A stretch of DNA of 31,016 nucleotides from Fidelibacterota bacterium (GTDB lineage: Bacteria > Fidelibacterota > UBA8477): NCBI GenBank assembly GCA_021734045.1, contig JAIPJR010000030.1, forward strand, positions 1 through 31,016, in the 5' to 3' direction. Of the stretch, positions 1 through 7,775 are shown in pieces; the stretch's first letter is position 1; each line of letters starts with the position of its first letter. The notes beneath the pieces were generated by a model, which ran no database searches, was not told the origin of the DNA, and saw only the letters and a list, made by a program, of their open reading frames with translations. The position numbers and the translations under genes are program-made.

Positions 1-83
1 ACCTTTACGGCGTCTGCCAGAATGTCCACACCAATTTTTAGTTTTGAGCGGGCTTCCTGATCAAATTCAATGTACTTCGCCAT
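1..83 (-). CDS. groEL: GroEL chaperonin, N-terminal fragment (cut by window edge)
   Basis: Only the first 27 codons lie in the window. Reading the minus strand from 83, the protein begins MAKYIEFDQEARSKLK and continues through GVDILADAVKV, which is the diagnostic start of the 60 kDa chaperonin. GroEL is the ATP-driven cytoplasmic folding chamber that works with the GroES lid. A strong ribosome binding site (AAGGAGG, about 9 bases upstream) fixes the start. A CIRCE operator lies about 130 bases upstream, so HrcA heat-shock control is expected. There is no groES between operator and groEL; usually groES comes first in the operon. Recognition is certain; completeness of the gene cannot be judged. 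Confidence 0.95.
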   Translation of the reverse strand, partial: MAKYIEFDQEARSKLKIGVDILADAVK

Positions 84-213
84 CAGAGGATTCCTCCTTC
101 GTTTAAACTTGTACGATTAGGTTGGGTTGTGTTTTGTTGAGTTGAAAAAATTCTGTTTCCGAATGCGTTATTCTGCATACTGTTTTCTGGTCTTGGCAAC
201 TTCTGTTTATCAA

Positions 214-240
214 TTAGCACTCGTTCTCTTAGAGTGCTAA
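214..240 (-). promoter_or_regulatory. CIRCE operator (HrcA binding site)
   Basis: Perfect inverted repeat TTAGCACTC, 9-base spacer, GAGTGCTAA, matching the canonical CIRCE consensus. CIRCE is bound by the HrcA repressor and controls groE or dnaK operons. It lies upstream of groEL on the minus strand and just downstream of a plausible -10 box, the usual arrangement for repression. Confidence 0.96.
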
Positions 241-269
241 AACATATACGGGTTACACCCATCGCGCAA
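241..269 (-). promoter_or_regulatory. Probable groEL promoter
   Basis: On the minus strand TTGCGC (264-269) is separated by 17 bases from TATGTT (241-246), a sigma-70-like pair immediately upstream of the CIRCE element. The position relative to CIRCE supports it; the -10 box is imperfect. Confidence 0.5.
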
Positions 270-377
270 GGGGATTTTATGATTCAAAAGAGCTTGATAA
301 GTTATTGTAAATAAACGATAAGTATGGCGTAATGTCGGATGAGATAATGTCTCGTCTGATAAAAATCTGCGCCGGGA

Positions 378-815
378 TTAACGCCCCGTTGAGCCGAATC
401 CACCACTCCCGCGGGAGGTTTGGGAAAGGGTCTCAACCAGTTCAAAATCGATGGGAGATCCATCCATTGCGACGATCTGAAACAGACGATCACCCGGTTC
501 CACCGTGTAGGCTTCATCCTTAATATTGTCAACGACAGCGATAATCTCTCCGCGATAACCCCCATCAATCAAACCCACTGAGTTGGCCTGCCGCAACGGC
601 GTTTTGGAGACACTGGAACGGGGCATGAGGAAATAAGCCTTTCCATCCATCGGTTCACAGCTGATTCCCAGATGCAAGGCTACGGTCTCTCCGGCTTTAA
701 TCGTGACCCTTTCCACGATGAACAGATCCAATCCCGCGTCTCCGGGATGGTGATGACCATGATGCTCATATTGCGCGCGAATGTTGTCGTTGAACGGTTT
801 GATTTTAATTCTCAT
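378..815 (-). CDS. dut: dUTP diphosphatase (dUTPase)
   Basis: Hydrolyses dUTP to dUMP and pyrophosphate, keeping uracil out of DNA and feeding dTMP synthesis; a cytoplasmic homotrimer. All five trimeric dUTPase motifs are present in the 145-residue product: DAGLDL (26-31), PRSSVSKTPL (65-74), GLIDGGYRGEI (81-91, with catalytic Asp84 and Tyr87), GDRLFQIV (108-115) and the glycine-rich C-terminal arm RGSGGFGSTGR (135-145). The PRSS...KTPLR form of motif 2 is of the type I associate with Bacteroidetes and some viruses. Full length. It overlaps the upstream thioesterase gene by 11 bases, so it is probably the last gene of a yifB - thioesterase - dut operon. A His-rich patch at 18-23 is unusual but outside the active site. 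Confidence 0.95.
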   Translation of the reverse strand: MRIKIKPFNDNIRAQYEHHGHHHPGDAGLDLFIVERVTIKAGETVALHLGISCEPMDGKAYFLMPRSSVSKTPLRQANSVGLIDGGYRGEIIAVVDNIKDEAYTVEPGDRLFQIVAMDGSPIDFELVETLSQTSRGSGGFGSTGR

Positions 816-1209
816 GTGTTTCCTTAAACAGGGCGGGGAATGTTTTAACCGGCAGGGGAATGACCTGGCGTCGCTCGTTCAGCCAAACCACCGTGACCCG
901 GGCATCGGCATACAGTGTACCCTTATCATCAATAATCGTTTGGCTGAAGATTACTTTTCGCTCCGAGCGTTCCAATTCCTCTACTGTCACCATAATCTGC
1001 TGACCATCAGTGAGTTCACGCTTATAATTAATGTTAATATTCACCACAACCGGGTAGGTTTTTGTCCGCTGGAAATCAACCGCCGTGATACCGTGGGCAT
1101 ACAACCATTGCATACGGCAATGCTCCAGGTAGTTCAGGTAAACAGCGTTGTTTACATGCCCCAGAGAGTCCATTTCGTAACTACGGGTGGTAAGTTTAAC
1201 CTGAAACAT
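805..1209 (-). CDS. Acyl-CoA thioesterase, YbgC/FadM-type hot-dog fold
   Basis: A 134-residue single hot-dog (4HBT) protein. The N-terminal signature at 10-31 (YEMDSLGHVNNAVYLNYLEH) carries the Asp-x-x-Gly-His-Val-Asn-Asn pattern of the YbgC/FadM group, where Asp13 or Asp14 region supplies the catalytic acid. The family hydrolyses acyl-CoA thioesters in the cytoplasm; substrate range cannot be read from sequence. The 3' end overlaps dut by 11 bases and the start is 43 bases downstream of yifB, suggesting co-transcription. Length is normal for the family. Confidence 0.85.
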   Translation of the reverse strand: MFQVKLTTRSYEMDSLGHVNNAVYLNYLEHCRMQWLYAHGITAVDFQRTKTYPVVVNININYKRELTDGQQIMVTVEELERSERKVIFSQTIIDDKGTLYADARVTVVWLNERRQVIPLPVKTFPALFKETHEN

Positions 1210-1252
1210 GGGGCTTAAGTAAATGGGGAGCGTTGGTAATCCAAGTGAATTT

Positions 1253-2791
1253 TTAGGCCATCCACAGTTGCCGATCCAGACTCCGGTATTGAACCGCTTC
1301 GGAGATATGTTCCACCTGAATGTTTTCCGAGTCCGCCAGGTCTGCGATTGTTCGCGAAACCTTCAGGATTCGGTCATACGCCCGGGCACTTAATCCCAAC
1401 TGTTCCGTTGCAGTTTTAAGCAACGCTGATGAAGCCGAATCAAGCCTGCAAATGGTGCGAATGTCCTTTGGCGACATATCCGCATTGGCAAAGAGATTTT
1501 TGCGGTTTTTAAAACGCTGCTGCTGTCTGTCCCGGGCCGACTGTACCCGGTCCCGAATCGCTGTGGATGTCTCGCCCTGTTCCTTACCCGAAAGCTCCTC
1601 AAATGAAATCGCTGGTACCTCAATGTGAATGTCAATTCGATCCAGTAACGGTCCCGAGATCTTGCCCATATATTTTTGAATGACCGGTGAGGAACAGGTA
1701 CAATCGTGGTTGGGATCCGTGAGATACCCGCACGGACAGGGATTCATGGCAGCAATGAGTATGAAATTGGCAGGGTAGGTGAGTGACAGTGTGGCGCGGG
1801 AGATTGTCACTTCACCATTCTCCAGGGGCTGTCGCAGCACCTCCAGAACATTTTTCTGGAATTCGGGAAGTTCGTCCAGGAACAAGACCCCATGATGCGA
1901 CAGGCTCACCTCGCCCGGTCGCGGAATACGGCCACCACCCACTAATGCTGCATCCGAAATGGTATGGTGGGGCGAACGGTATGGACGCCGCGCAACGATT
2001 CCACTGCCGGCATCTGACGATCCGGCAACCGAATGGATTTTGGTGGTCTCCAGCGCCTCGTCTAAGGTTAATTGTGGCAAAATGGAGGCAAAGCGTTTGG
2101 CCAGCATCGTTTTTCCTGAACCAGGCGGACCGATCATTATCACATTATGCCCACCGGCAGCCGCCACCTCCAACGCTCGTTTCACATGTGTCTGACCTTT
2201 CACATCCTGGAAATCCAGCGGGTAATTCTGTTTTTCCGCGAAAATGGCGTCCACATCCACAGACAGTGGCTCGATCTCCTTTTGATGATTCAGAAACTGA
2301 ATCGCTTCCAATAAGTTGTTAACCGGAATCACTTCCACTTCATTTGTAATAGCGGCTTCCCGGGCATTTTGAGCAGGCAGTATGAGGCCGGAATGTGCCG
2401 ACTCCCGGACCCCCACCGAAATAGGCAGCGCACCCTTCACATCCCGCAGCGTACCATCCAGTGCCAATTCTCCCAGCATGACATAATCCTGTAATTTTTT
2501 CTGATCCACATATCCCAGTGCCGCCAGAATGCCCACCGCGATGGGCAGATCAAAGGCTGAGCCCTCCTTCTTCACATCCGCCGGTGCCAGATTGACCGTG
2601 TAATTTTTAGGCGGGAAGCGGAATCCCGAGTTCTTAATCGCTGAGATGACCCGCTCCTTGGATTCGCGCACCGCCGCTTCCGGCAAACCTACGGTTGTAT
2701 AACGGAAGGCCTGGTACTCGATATTCACCTCCACCTCAACGATATAGGGATCAATGCCTAATACAGAACTACTAAATACGCGTGCCAGCAT
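1253..2791 (-). CDS. yifB: YifB/ComM-family Mg-chelatase-like AAA ATPase
   Basis: A 512-residue protein with the full YifB/ComM architecture: an N-terminal Lon-like ChlI domain (about 1-180, beginning MLARVFSSSVLGI), a central Mg-chelatase-type AAA+ ATPase with Walker A GPPGSGKT (221-228) and a FLDELPEF Walker B, a cysteine cluster (CPCGY...DCTC) typical of the family, and a C-terminal helical domain with the SARAYDRILKVSRTIADL pattern. ComM is a hexameric helicase that promotes branch migration during natural transformation in Vibrio and Haemophilus; the role here is inferred from that. The start is supported by an AAGGA site upstream of the ATG. It heads the operon with the thioesterase and dut. 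Confidence 0.94.
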   Translation of the reverse strand: MLARVFSSSVLGIDPYIVEVEVNIEYQAFRYTTVGLPEAAVRESKERVISAIKNSGFRFPPKNYTVNLAPADVKKEGSAFDLPIAVGILAALGYVDQKKLQDYVMLGELALDGTLRDVKGALPISVGVRESAHSGLILPAQNAREAAITNEVEVIPVNNLLEAIQFLNHQKEIEPLSVDVDAIFAEKQNYPLDFQDVKGQTHVKRALEVAAAGGHNVIMIGPPGSGKTMLAKRFASILPQLTLDEALETTKIHSVAGSSDAGSGIVARRPYRSPHHTISDAALVGGGRIPRPGEVSLSHHGVLFLDELPEFQKNVLEVLRQPLENGEVTISRATLSLTYPANFILIAAMNPCPCGYLTDPNHDCTCSSPVIQKYMGKISGPLLDRIDIHIEVPAISFEELSGKEQGETSTAIRDRVQSARDRQQQRFKNRKNLFANADMSPKDIRTICRLDSASSALLKTATEQLGLSARAYDRILKVSRTIADLADSENIQVEHISEAVQYRSLDRQLWMA

Positions 2792-2869
2792 ATGGATTTC
2801 CTTGATTTTGATATTATCGCTGTGCTCAAATTAAGCGGTAAAAATATAGTTCAGATAACCAGAAAGGGT

Positions 2870-2890
2870 AGCAGAAAGTCTTTTTCTGCT
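2870..2890. terminator. Hairpin, possible weak terminator between putP and yifB
   Basis: Perfect 8-base inverted repeat AGCAGAAA / TTTCTGCT with a 5-base loop. It lies about 130 bases past the putP stop and just before yifB. There is no proper T-run after the stem on either strand, so the terminator reading is tentative. Confidence 0.3.
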
Positions 2891-3017
2891 TTGATGTCAG
2901 TCCAATCTTGGAAGGATATGCCGTGAAGTTTATGGGGAATAGCGCGTCATGTCATGCCAAAATCCTGCCCCCCCGATCCAATGTTTTACACCAGGAATGA
3001 TGCGAATCGAACGGATG

Positions 3018-4496
3018 CTACTCGCTTACAGCCGCCTGCTCATTTTCATCCGGCCAGAGCAGTGAGACCACCACCACAGCGATTAATGCAATCACAAAGG
3101 CACTCAGACGCGCCGTGATCCATTCACCAAACACGTCCACTACCGTGAAAAGTGTGCCCGTTACCATGCCGGCGATAATGCCCTTCCGGCTGATTTTCCG
3201 CCACCAAAGGCTCAGGACCAAAGCCGGACCAAATGAGGCACCCAATCCGCCCCAGGCATAAGAGACCAGTTCAAAAACCAGTTCGCTGGATTGCCAGGCC
3301 AGGTAAAAAGCGATTAACCCGATACAAATAGCCAGGTAGCGTCCGTAGCGTAACAATTGCTCACTTGATGCTTCTCGCTTGATATACCGCTTGGTCACAT
3401 CCTGAGTGAGCACAGTCGTGGTCACCAGCAATTGGCTGTCGGCGGTACTCATCATCGCCGCGATGGCGCCTGAAATCATTATTCCTGCGATCCACGGATT
3501 CAACAGATGTGCAGCCATCTCCGGCATGATTTTCTCAGAATCCACTACCCCGGCGGCCATGAGTTCCTTTAAATCTGCCAGAGACAGAATCTCCTGTCCC
3601 TGCAACTGCATTTGACCGGAGAATAATAATTGCCCGCCGATAATGCCGATGAAGAGAGAACCGAAAAAGGCTGGAATGGCCCATGAAATAGCAATGCGCC
3701 GACCGATTTTGATATTTTCCGGCTTATCAATAGCCATGTAGCGCGTGATGAGATGAGGCTGACCCATGTAGCCCAATCCCCAGCTCAATCCGCCAACCAC
3801 ACCGGCCACAGCGCCCCAGCCGATTTGCCCGCCGTATAGATTGGATGCGTCTAATGAAATGCCGTGACCAGTGAACTCACTGTATTCAATAAGACCCACA
3901 ATGGGCAATATCACCAGCGTGCCAATCATAATGATACCTTGGACCAAATCCGTCCAGGCCACCGCGAAAAAACCACCCATGATGGTGTAAAAAACGATAA
4001 TCAGTGCTCCTAAAATCATGCCCTGCATCTGGGTCATCCCAAAGGTCACATTGAGGACTTTCCCGGCTCCGGAAAATTGTGCCGCCACATAAAAGGTGAA
4101 AAAGAAGGTGATGATGATGGAGGCCAGGATTCGCATCAATCCAGACGGGTCTCCAAACCGGGTGGAGAAATACTCGGGCAAAGTGAGCACACTGTAGTCA
4201 GAAGTGGCCTGTCTTAACCGCTGAGCGACCACATACCAGGAAAAAATTATCCCAAGGATGCAGCCAACCGCCGTCCACAATTCAAACAATCCTGCCACCA
4301 AACCCACGCCCGGCAGTCCCAGAATAATCCAGGCGGATTCTCCGGAGGCTCGTTCTGAGAAAGCTATCACCCAGGGGCCCAGTTTGTGTCCGGCCAGGGC
4401 GAAATCATCCAAATTCCGCGTAATACGAACCGTGTAGAAGCCCACAAATAAAATCATTACCAGGTAGAGCGTAAAACCAATCATCACAGGTGTCAT
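3018..4496 (-). CDS. Sodium:solute symporter, PutP-like (SSS family)
   Basis: A 492-residue inner-membrane protein with about 12-13 hydrophobic segments, the length of the PutP/PanF/SglT sodium:solute symporter family. The family signature region is clear: ...FSERASGESAWIILGLPG (46-63) aligns with the ASDMSGW-LLMGLPG stretch of E. coli PutP, followed by the LTLPEYFSTRFGD segment and GGFFAVAWTDLVQGIIM. The sodium-site aspartate of PutP is replaced here (SGESAW instead of SDMSGW), so proline is likely but not assured as substrate. A delta-1-pyrroline-5-carboxylate dehydrogenase gene occurs 16 kb away, consistent with proline use. Monocistronic; it diverges from mobA across 127 bases that must hold both promoters. 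Confidence 0.85.
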   Translation of the reverse strand: MTPVMIGFTLYLVMILFVGFYTVRITRNLDDFALAGHKLGPWVIAFSERASGESAWIILGLPGVGLVAGLFELWTAVGCILGIIFSWYVVAQRLRQATSDYSVLTLPEYFSTRFGDPSGLMRILASIIITFFFTFYVAAQFSGAGKVLNVTFGMTQMQGMILGALIIVFYTIMGGFFAVAWTDLVQGIIMIGTLVILPIVGLIEYSEFTGHGISLDASNLYGGQIGWGAVAGVVGGLSWGLGYMGQPHLITRYMAIDKPENIKIGRRIAISWAIPAFFGSLFIGIIGGQLLFSGQMQLQGQEILSLADLKELMAAGVVDSEKIMPEMAAHLLNPWIAGIMISGAIAAMMSTADSQLLVTTTVLTQDVTKRYIKREASSEQLLRYGRYLAICIGLIAFYLAWQSSELVFELVSYAWGGLGASFGPALVLSLWWRKISRKGIIAGMVTGTLFTVVDVFGEWITARLSAFVIALIAVVVVSLLWPDENEQAAVSE

Positions 4497-4623
4497 CGGC
4501 TGACCTCGTTTCTTCCAAACTGTTTCAATTCATGATGGTGTAAGATACATTTGTATGATTTTCAGGAAACCATTTTCACCGGGAATTCGGTGGAATTAGC
4601 ATCGACAGGGAAAACGATTCACC

Positions 4624-5226
4624 ATGCCTTCAGACCAACCCCCATATACAGACCAATTGGCCAGCGCCGTCATTCTGGCCGGCGGGACCAGCTCGCGCAT
4701 GGGGGAGAACAAGGCGATGTTGCTCGTGAAAGGCATTCCACTGATACAACACATTCATTCTCAGCTTACAGCGCTGTTTGAATCAATCCTGATCAGCGGA
4801 CCGGATGACAAGCACTATGATTTCCTGCCTTGCGAGGTCATTCCTGATGAAATGCCGGATCAGGGGCCACTCATGGCGATTTACTCAGTTCTAAATGCCC
4901 TGCAGAAACCCATTTTTGTCGTGGCGACGGATATTCCGGAAATCCCCAGATCTGTTGTGGAAAATATACTGAATCTCGCCCGGACGAATCCCGGTGCTCA
5001 GGCGGTGGTACCGGTTACAACAGTCGGTGATTACGAACCACTATTCGCCCTCTACAGACCGGCGTTGTTATCCACCATTCAGGACGCATTGGCAGCAGGG
5101 AATCGCCATATTTACAAATTATTTTCCCAGGTTCCCCTGCAGCGCTATCAGTTGCAGCCGCATGAATCCCTGCTGAACTTGAATCATCCCAATGATTACG
5201 AGCGGTATGTCAAATCACACCGTTAA
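4624..5226 (+). CDS. mobA: Molybdenum cofactor guanylyltransferase MobA
   Basis: MobA attaches GMP to Mo-molybdopterin, the step that yields the (bis-)MGD cofactor of DMSO-reductase-family enzymes. The 200-residue product has the nucleotidyltransferase signature AVILAGGTSSRMGENKA (15-31), the PDQGPLMAIYSVL segment and the FVVATDIPEI metal/nucleotide-binding loop. Length is usual. An ATG start at 4624 is adopted; upstream there is no strong Shine-Dalgarno site. It converges with the EcfT-THEP1 gene with only 4 bases between stop codons. The obvious local client is the molybdopterin oxidoreductase of the sulfur operon at 10.4-12.6 kb; this link is an inference. Confidence 0.92.
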   Translation: MPSDQPPYTDQLASAVILAGGTSSRMGENKAMLLVKGIPLIQHIHSQLTALFESILISGPDDKHYDFLPCEVIPDEMPDQGPLMAIYSVLNALQKPIFVVATDIPEIPRSVVENILNLARTNPGAQAVVPVTTVGDYEPLFALYRPALLSTIQDALAAGNRHIYKLFSQVPLQRYQLQPHESLLNLNHPNDYERYVKSHR

Positions 5227-5230
5227 AAGT

Positions 5231-6355
5231 TTATACATCCACCCGGATAATAACACGGGGCCGGTCTTTCAGGTCTGGCAGGTAATCGGTAAGAAACGAA
5301 TCCATTTTCCCCACTAGTGACGGCCTGACCGTAAAAAGAACCTGATTTGGTCCTGTACCAGAGGCAAAAATCTCTGCCAAAGCGGGCGTGTACCCTTTGC
5401 CCTGCATCTCAAGTGGCCCAATTTCGTCCAAAATGAACCATTCCTGCCCGGTTGCAGCCTGTGACAACTGCTTACCTGCCCACTCGAACGCATCCGGGTA
5501 GAAGCTGAATTTACCCACCGTATTCGCTTCTGGAAGCGCTTCAGTTGTGTTCAATGCATGCTGTTCACCGGTGGCAATCCGCTGATTCATCTGTCGCCAC
5601 AGATTCTCACCACGGTTCTGTCGCAGGGATAATAACCCATCTACGGGAATACTGTTATCCAGCAGTACCGTAATCAGCTGCGTGAGCCAGGTGGTTTTCC
5701 CGGATCCCTGCTCACCGGTAATGATGATGAGTGACGGGACCGCACGAACTTGCTCAATTAATACAGCCGGGTCGGTGGATCCTGCCATCTGGGTTGGTGA
5801 TTGGGATAGATCGTCTGCCAGACGCACGAAATCGGCCAGAATATGGGTAAACAAATCAATGATCTGTCCCAAAATCCCTGCTCGCCTGCGATTCGTTTTG
5901 AATTCACCGTACCTGGCCTGGAGAATGCTTTTCGCTTTGGGAACCGTCTCTTTGGAAACCCCATAAATCCGGTCAAACTGGGGAATGCCCAGTCGCCGGA
6001 AAAATGCGGATAACTGGGACTGATGCAATTCCCAGGTGAGTACCTGGAAGAGTAAAAATACCAGAATTCCCCGAATCGCCATGAGGCTGGTTTGATGGAA
6101 TAACGGCTCATTGTAGGGGATTATCCAAAAACGGGCATCCGGCTCGCGACCAAAAATGGGAATCAGAACCACCAGCAGGACAATCGTAATCCAAAATTTC
6201 CAGTTTTTCAGCGGACGCAAGGTCTTTGGATAGGTTACAAACACGAGCCCAAAGCTGAGTAGGGGAATTAACCAGGGGTGGTAATTCAGTGTAAGAATGG
6301 CCAGGAAAAGGGCGAATGTCACTCTGGCGCGCCGGCTTTTGAGCCATTTAAACAT
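5231..6355 (-). CDS. EcfT-like membrane domain fused to THEP1-type NTPase
   Basis: A 374-residue two-part protein. Residues about 10-115 form several transmembrane helices, followed by a basic cytoplasmic stretch (FFRRLGIP ... KAKSILQARYGEF ... NRRRAGIL) resembling the coupling helices of EcfT/CbiQ energy-coupling-factor proteins. The C-terminal part (about 205-374) is a P-loop NTPase of the THEP1 (DUF265) family: Walker A GEQGSGKTT, GLLSLRQNR, and Walker B with the THEP1 signature FILDEIGPLEM. I chose the ATG at 6355, which overlaps the upstream membrane-protein gene by 8 bases; a longer reading from 6385 would overlap by 38. The upstream partner looks like an ECF S component, so the pair may be a small transporter in which the NTPase stands in for the usual A components. 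That is an inference; substrate unknown. Confidence 0.75.
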   Translation of the reverse strand: MFKWLKSRRARVTFALFLAILTLNYHPWLIPLLSFGLVFVTYPKTLRPLKNWKFWITIVLLVVLIPIFGREPDARFWIIPYNEPLFHQTSLMAIRGILVFLLFQVLTWELHQSQLSAFFRRLGIPQFDRIYGVSKETVPKAKSILQARYGEFKTNRRRAGILGQIIDLFTHILADFVRLADDLSQSPTQMAGSTDPAVLIEQVRAVPSLIIITGEQGSGKTTWLTQLITVLLDNSIPVDGLLSLRQNRGENLWRQMNQRIATGEQHALNTTEALPEANTVGKFSFYPDAFEWAGKQLSQAATGQEWFILDEIGPLEMQGKGYTPALAEIFASGTGPNQVLFTVRPSLVGKMDSFLTDYLPDLKDRPRVIIRVDV

Positions 6356-6947
6356 GATCACGCTGTTCCAGATGTATTTTGACACGCCGGTTCAGTCGCC
6401 AGGCCAGTTCAGCAGCCAAAAGACCAATGATGAGATGAATGGCAACATAGCCACCCACCAGCCACCAGCCCAGTGCATAGCCGAACCGTTCCGAAATACC
6501 TGCGACCATGTCCAGGAGCACCGGAACAAAACTCAGCCCAAACAGAATCGTTTTCGTTACCAGATTCTGCAAAATGGGGTAAATCCCCACAATCAACCCG
6601 GCAAGATAGAAGGCAAACCGGCCTTGGGTAAAAAGCGAAAGAATCACTTCCACGATAATACCCTCCATGAGAATGCCTGCAAACGGCCCCAGCTTGACCG
6701 TGGCGAAACTCATGATTTTAATAAATGCTGCAATAAGTGCCATCATGGCTGTGCTGCCGCGTACCGGATTATACACACGAGCAATAAGGATGATGATCAG
6801 TCCAATCCCGGAGAGGATGGATCCGGACAGCGGTACGCTTAACAGATGCAAAACATTGCCCAGCGTGGCTTCCGAAAGTCCCCACAAGGTGCCAAATACA
6901 CCGATGAAAATAATGCTGCGCTGGTTGAAGGGTTGTTGTGTCTTCAT
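6348..6947 (-). CDS. Membrane protein, ECF S-component-like
   Basis: A 199-residue, very hydrophobic protein with about six transmembrane helices and short Gly/Ala-rich loops (LWGLSEATLGNVLH near the N-terminus, KLGPFAGILMEGIIVEV, YLAGLIVGIYPILQNLV). Size, helix count and texture fit substrate-binding S components of energy-coupling-factor vitamin/metal importers, but I see no residues that name a substrate. It overlaps the downstream EcfT-THEP1 gene by 8 bases, indicating translational coupling and a joint function. First gene of this two-gene operon. Confidence 0.6.
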   Translation of the reverse strand: MKTQQPFNQRSIIFIGVFGTLWGLSEATLGNVLHLLSVPLSGSILSGIGLIIILIARVYNPVRGSTAMMALIAAFIKIMSFATVKLGPFAGILMEGIIVEVILSLFTQGRFAFYLAGLIVGIYPILQNLVTKTILFGLSFVPVLLDMVAGISERFGYALGWWLVGGYVAIHLIIGLLAAELAWRLNRRVKIHLEQRDHV

Positions 6948-7089
6948 GGCTGGTTAGTATGCAATCAGGGAAGCGGTTTTGGAAGTGAAAGCCGGCAGAA
7001 AGGACAATTTATATCAGGTGGCCAATACAGATTGAATATGAATACTATCATGCGGGTTGCGTGTGTTTTGAATTCATTCAGATGAAATG

Positions 7090-7129
7090 AAAAACTCCCG
7101 CTCATCTGCTTGGACGAACGGGAGTTTTT
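7090..7129. terminator. Bidirectional rho-independent terminator
   Basis: A perfect 11-base inverted repeat, AAAAACTCCCG (7090-7100) and CGGGAGTTTTT (7119-7129), with an 18-base loop. A-run and T-run make it functional in both directions. It lies just past the last gene of the sulfur operon (stop at 7151). Confidence 0.85.
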
Positions 7130-7150
7130 GCTGAGCCGATGTTGGCTAAT

Positions 7151-7774
7151 CTAACACCCGCCCTGGGGTGCTTTTTTCGCTTTCCGCGGGACGATTTTTG
7201 GTTTCTTAATTTCCGTGTCTGTGGTGGCGGTTTTGGTGGTAGCCGCACCGCCACCCAGTGCCTGACTGGCTCCTTTACGAAACTCATATTTGGCAATTTC
7301 GTCATTGGGGGAGGTGACCGGCGGTTCCTCAGGATTCATAATCACCTCAGTCCAGTAATTCAAGCCCCCCATGAGCACACCCAAGTTCTGGTAGCCCAAT
7401 TGGCGCAGAATCATCCAGGCTTCATTTGAGTCGGTGGAGCCGTTGGAATAGAGGACATTAAACTTCACCCCCTGATCCCATATAACCTGGTAATCGGGAT
7501 TGAGAATGTCGGCCAGCGGGATATTGATGGCATTGGGAAGATGGTACTTCTCAAAATCGTCCGGGGAGCGCACATCAACCAGTTGAATACTGGGATCCTT
7601 ATTGATGAGCCATTCAGCCAGATAATCGGGATGAATCATGTGCGTACCCGTGTTCACCGCACGCAGGAGTTGATCAGCCGTCAATTTGTAAGGCTTGGTG
7701 GTATTCTCCGGCACCATGGCGATAACCAGTCCCAAAAGCAGCATGATTCCCACCGTAATGTTTCGTGCACGCAT
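7151..7774 (-). CDS. Membrane-anchored rhodanese-like protein, catalytic Cys lost, C-terminal GGC
   Basis: A 207-residue protein. An N-terminal hydrophobic segment (residues 6-20) acts as signal or anchor, so the rest should be periplasmic. Residues about 45-145 form a rhodanese fold: LVDVRSPDDFEKYHLPNAIN (65-84) is the conserved structural motif and GVLMGGLNYW (132-141) closes the domain. The active-site loop reads LYSNGSTD (108-115), with Ser110 where rhodaneses have the sulfur-carrying Cys. A Lys/Thr/Ala/Pro-rich flexible tail (168-207) ends in QGGC; Cys207 is the only cysteine in the protein. Start at 7774 follows GGGAGGAG and lies 1 base after the upstream stop; a longer reading from 7816 is less likely. 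Last gene of the operon. The tail recalls the GGCGG swinging arm of SoxY, suggesting a sulfur-carrier role; that is inference. Confidence 0.85.
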   Translation of the reverse strand: MRARNITVGIMLLLGLVIAMVPENTTKPYKLTADQLLRAVNTGTHMIHPDYLAEWLINKDPSIQLVDVRSPDDFEKYHLPNAINIPLADILNPDYQVIWDQGVKFNVLYSNGSTDSNEAWMILRQLGYQNLGVLMGGLNYWTEVIMNPEEPPVTSPNDEIAKYEFRKGASQALGGGAATTKTATTDTEIKKPKIVPRKAKKAPQGGC

Positions 7775-7775
7775 A

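Noticed and set aside
1783-2322. Plus-strand open frame of 179 codons
   Set aside because: Lies antisense within yifB, whose motifs are unambiguous; the product has no recognisable pattern.
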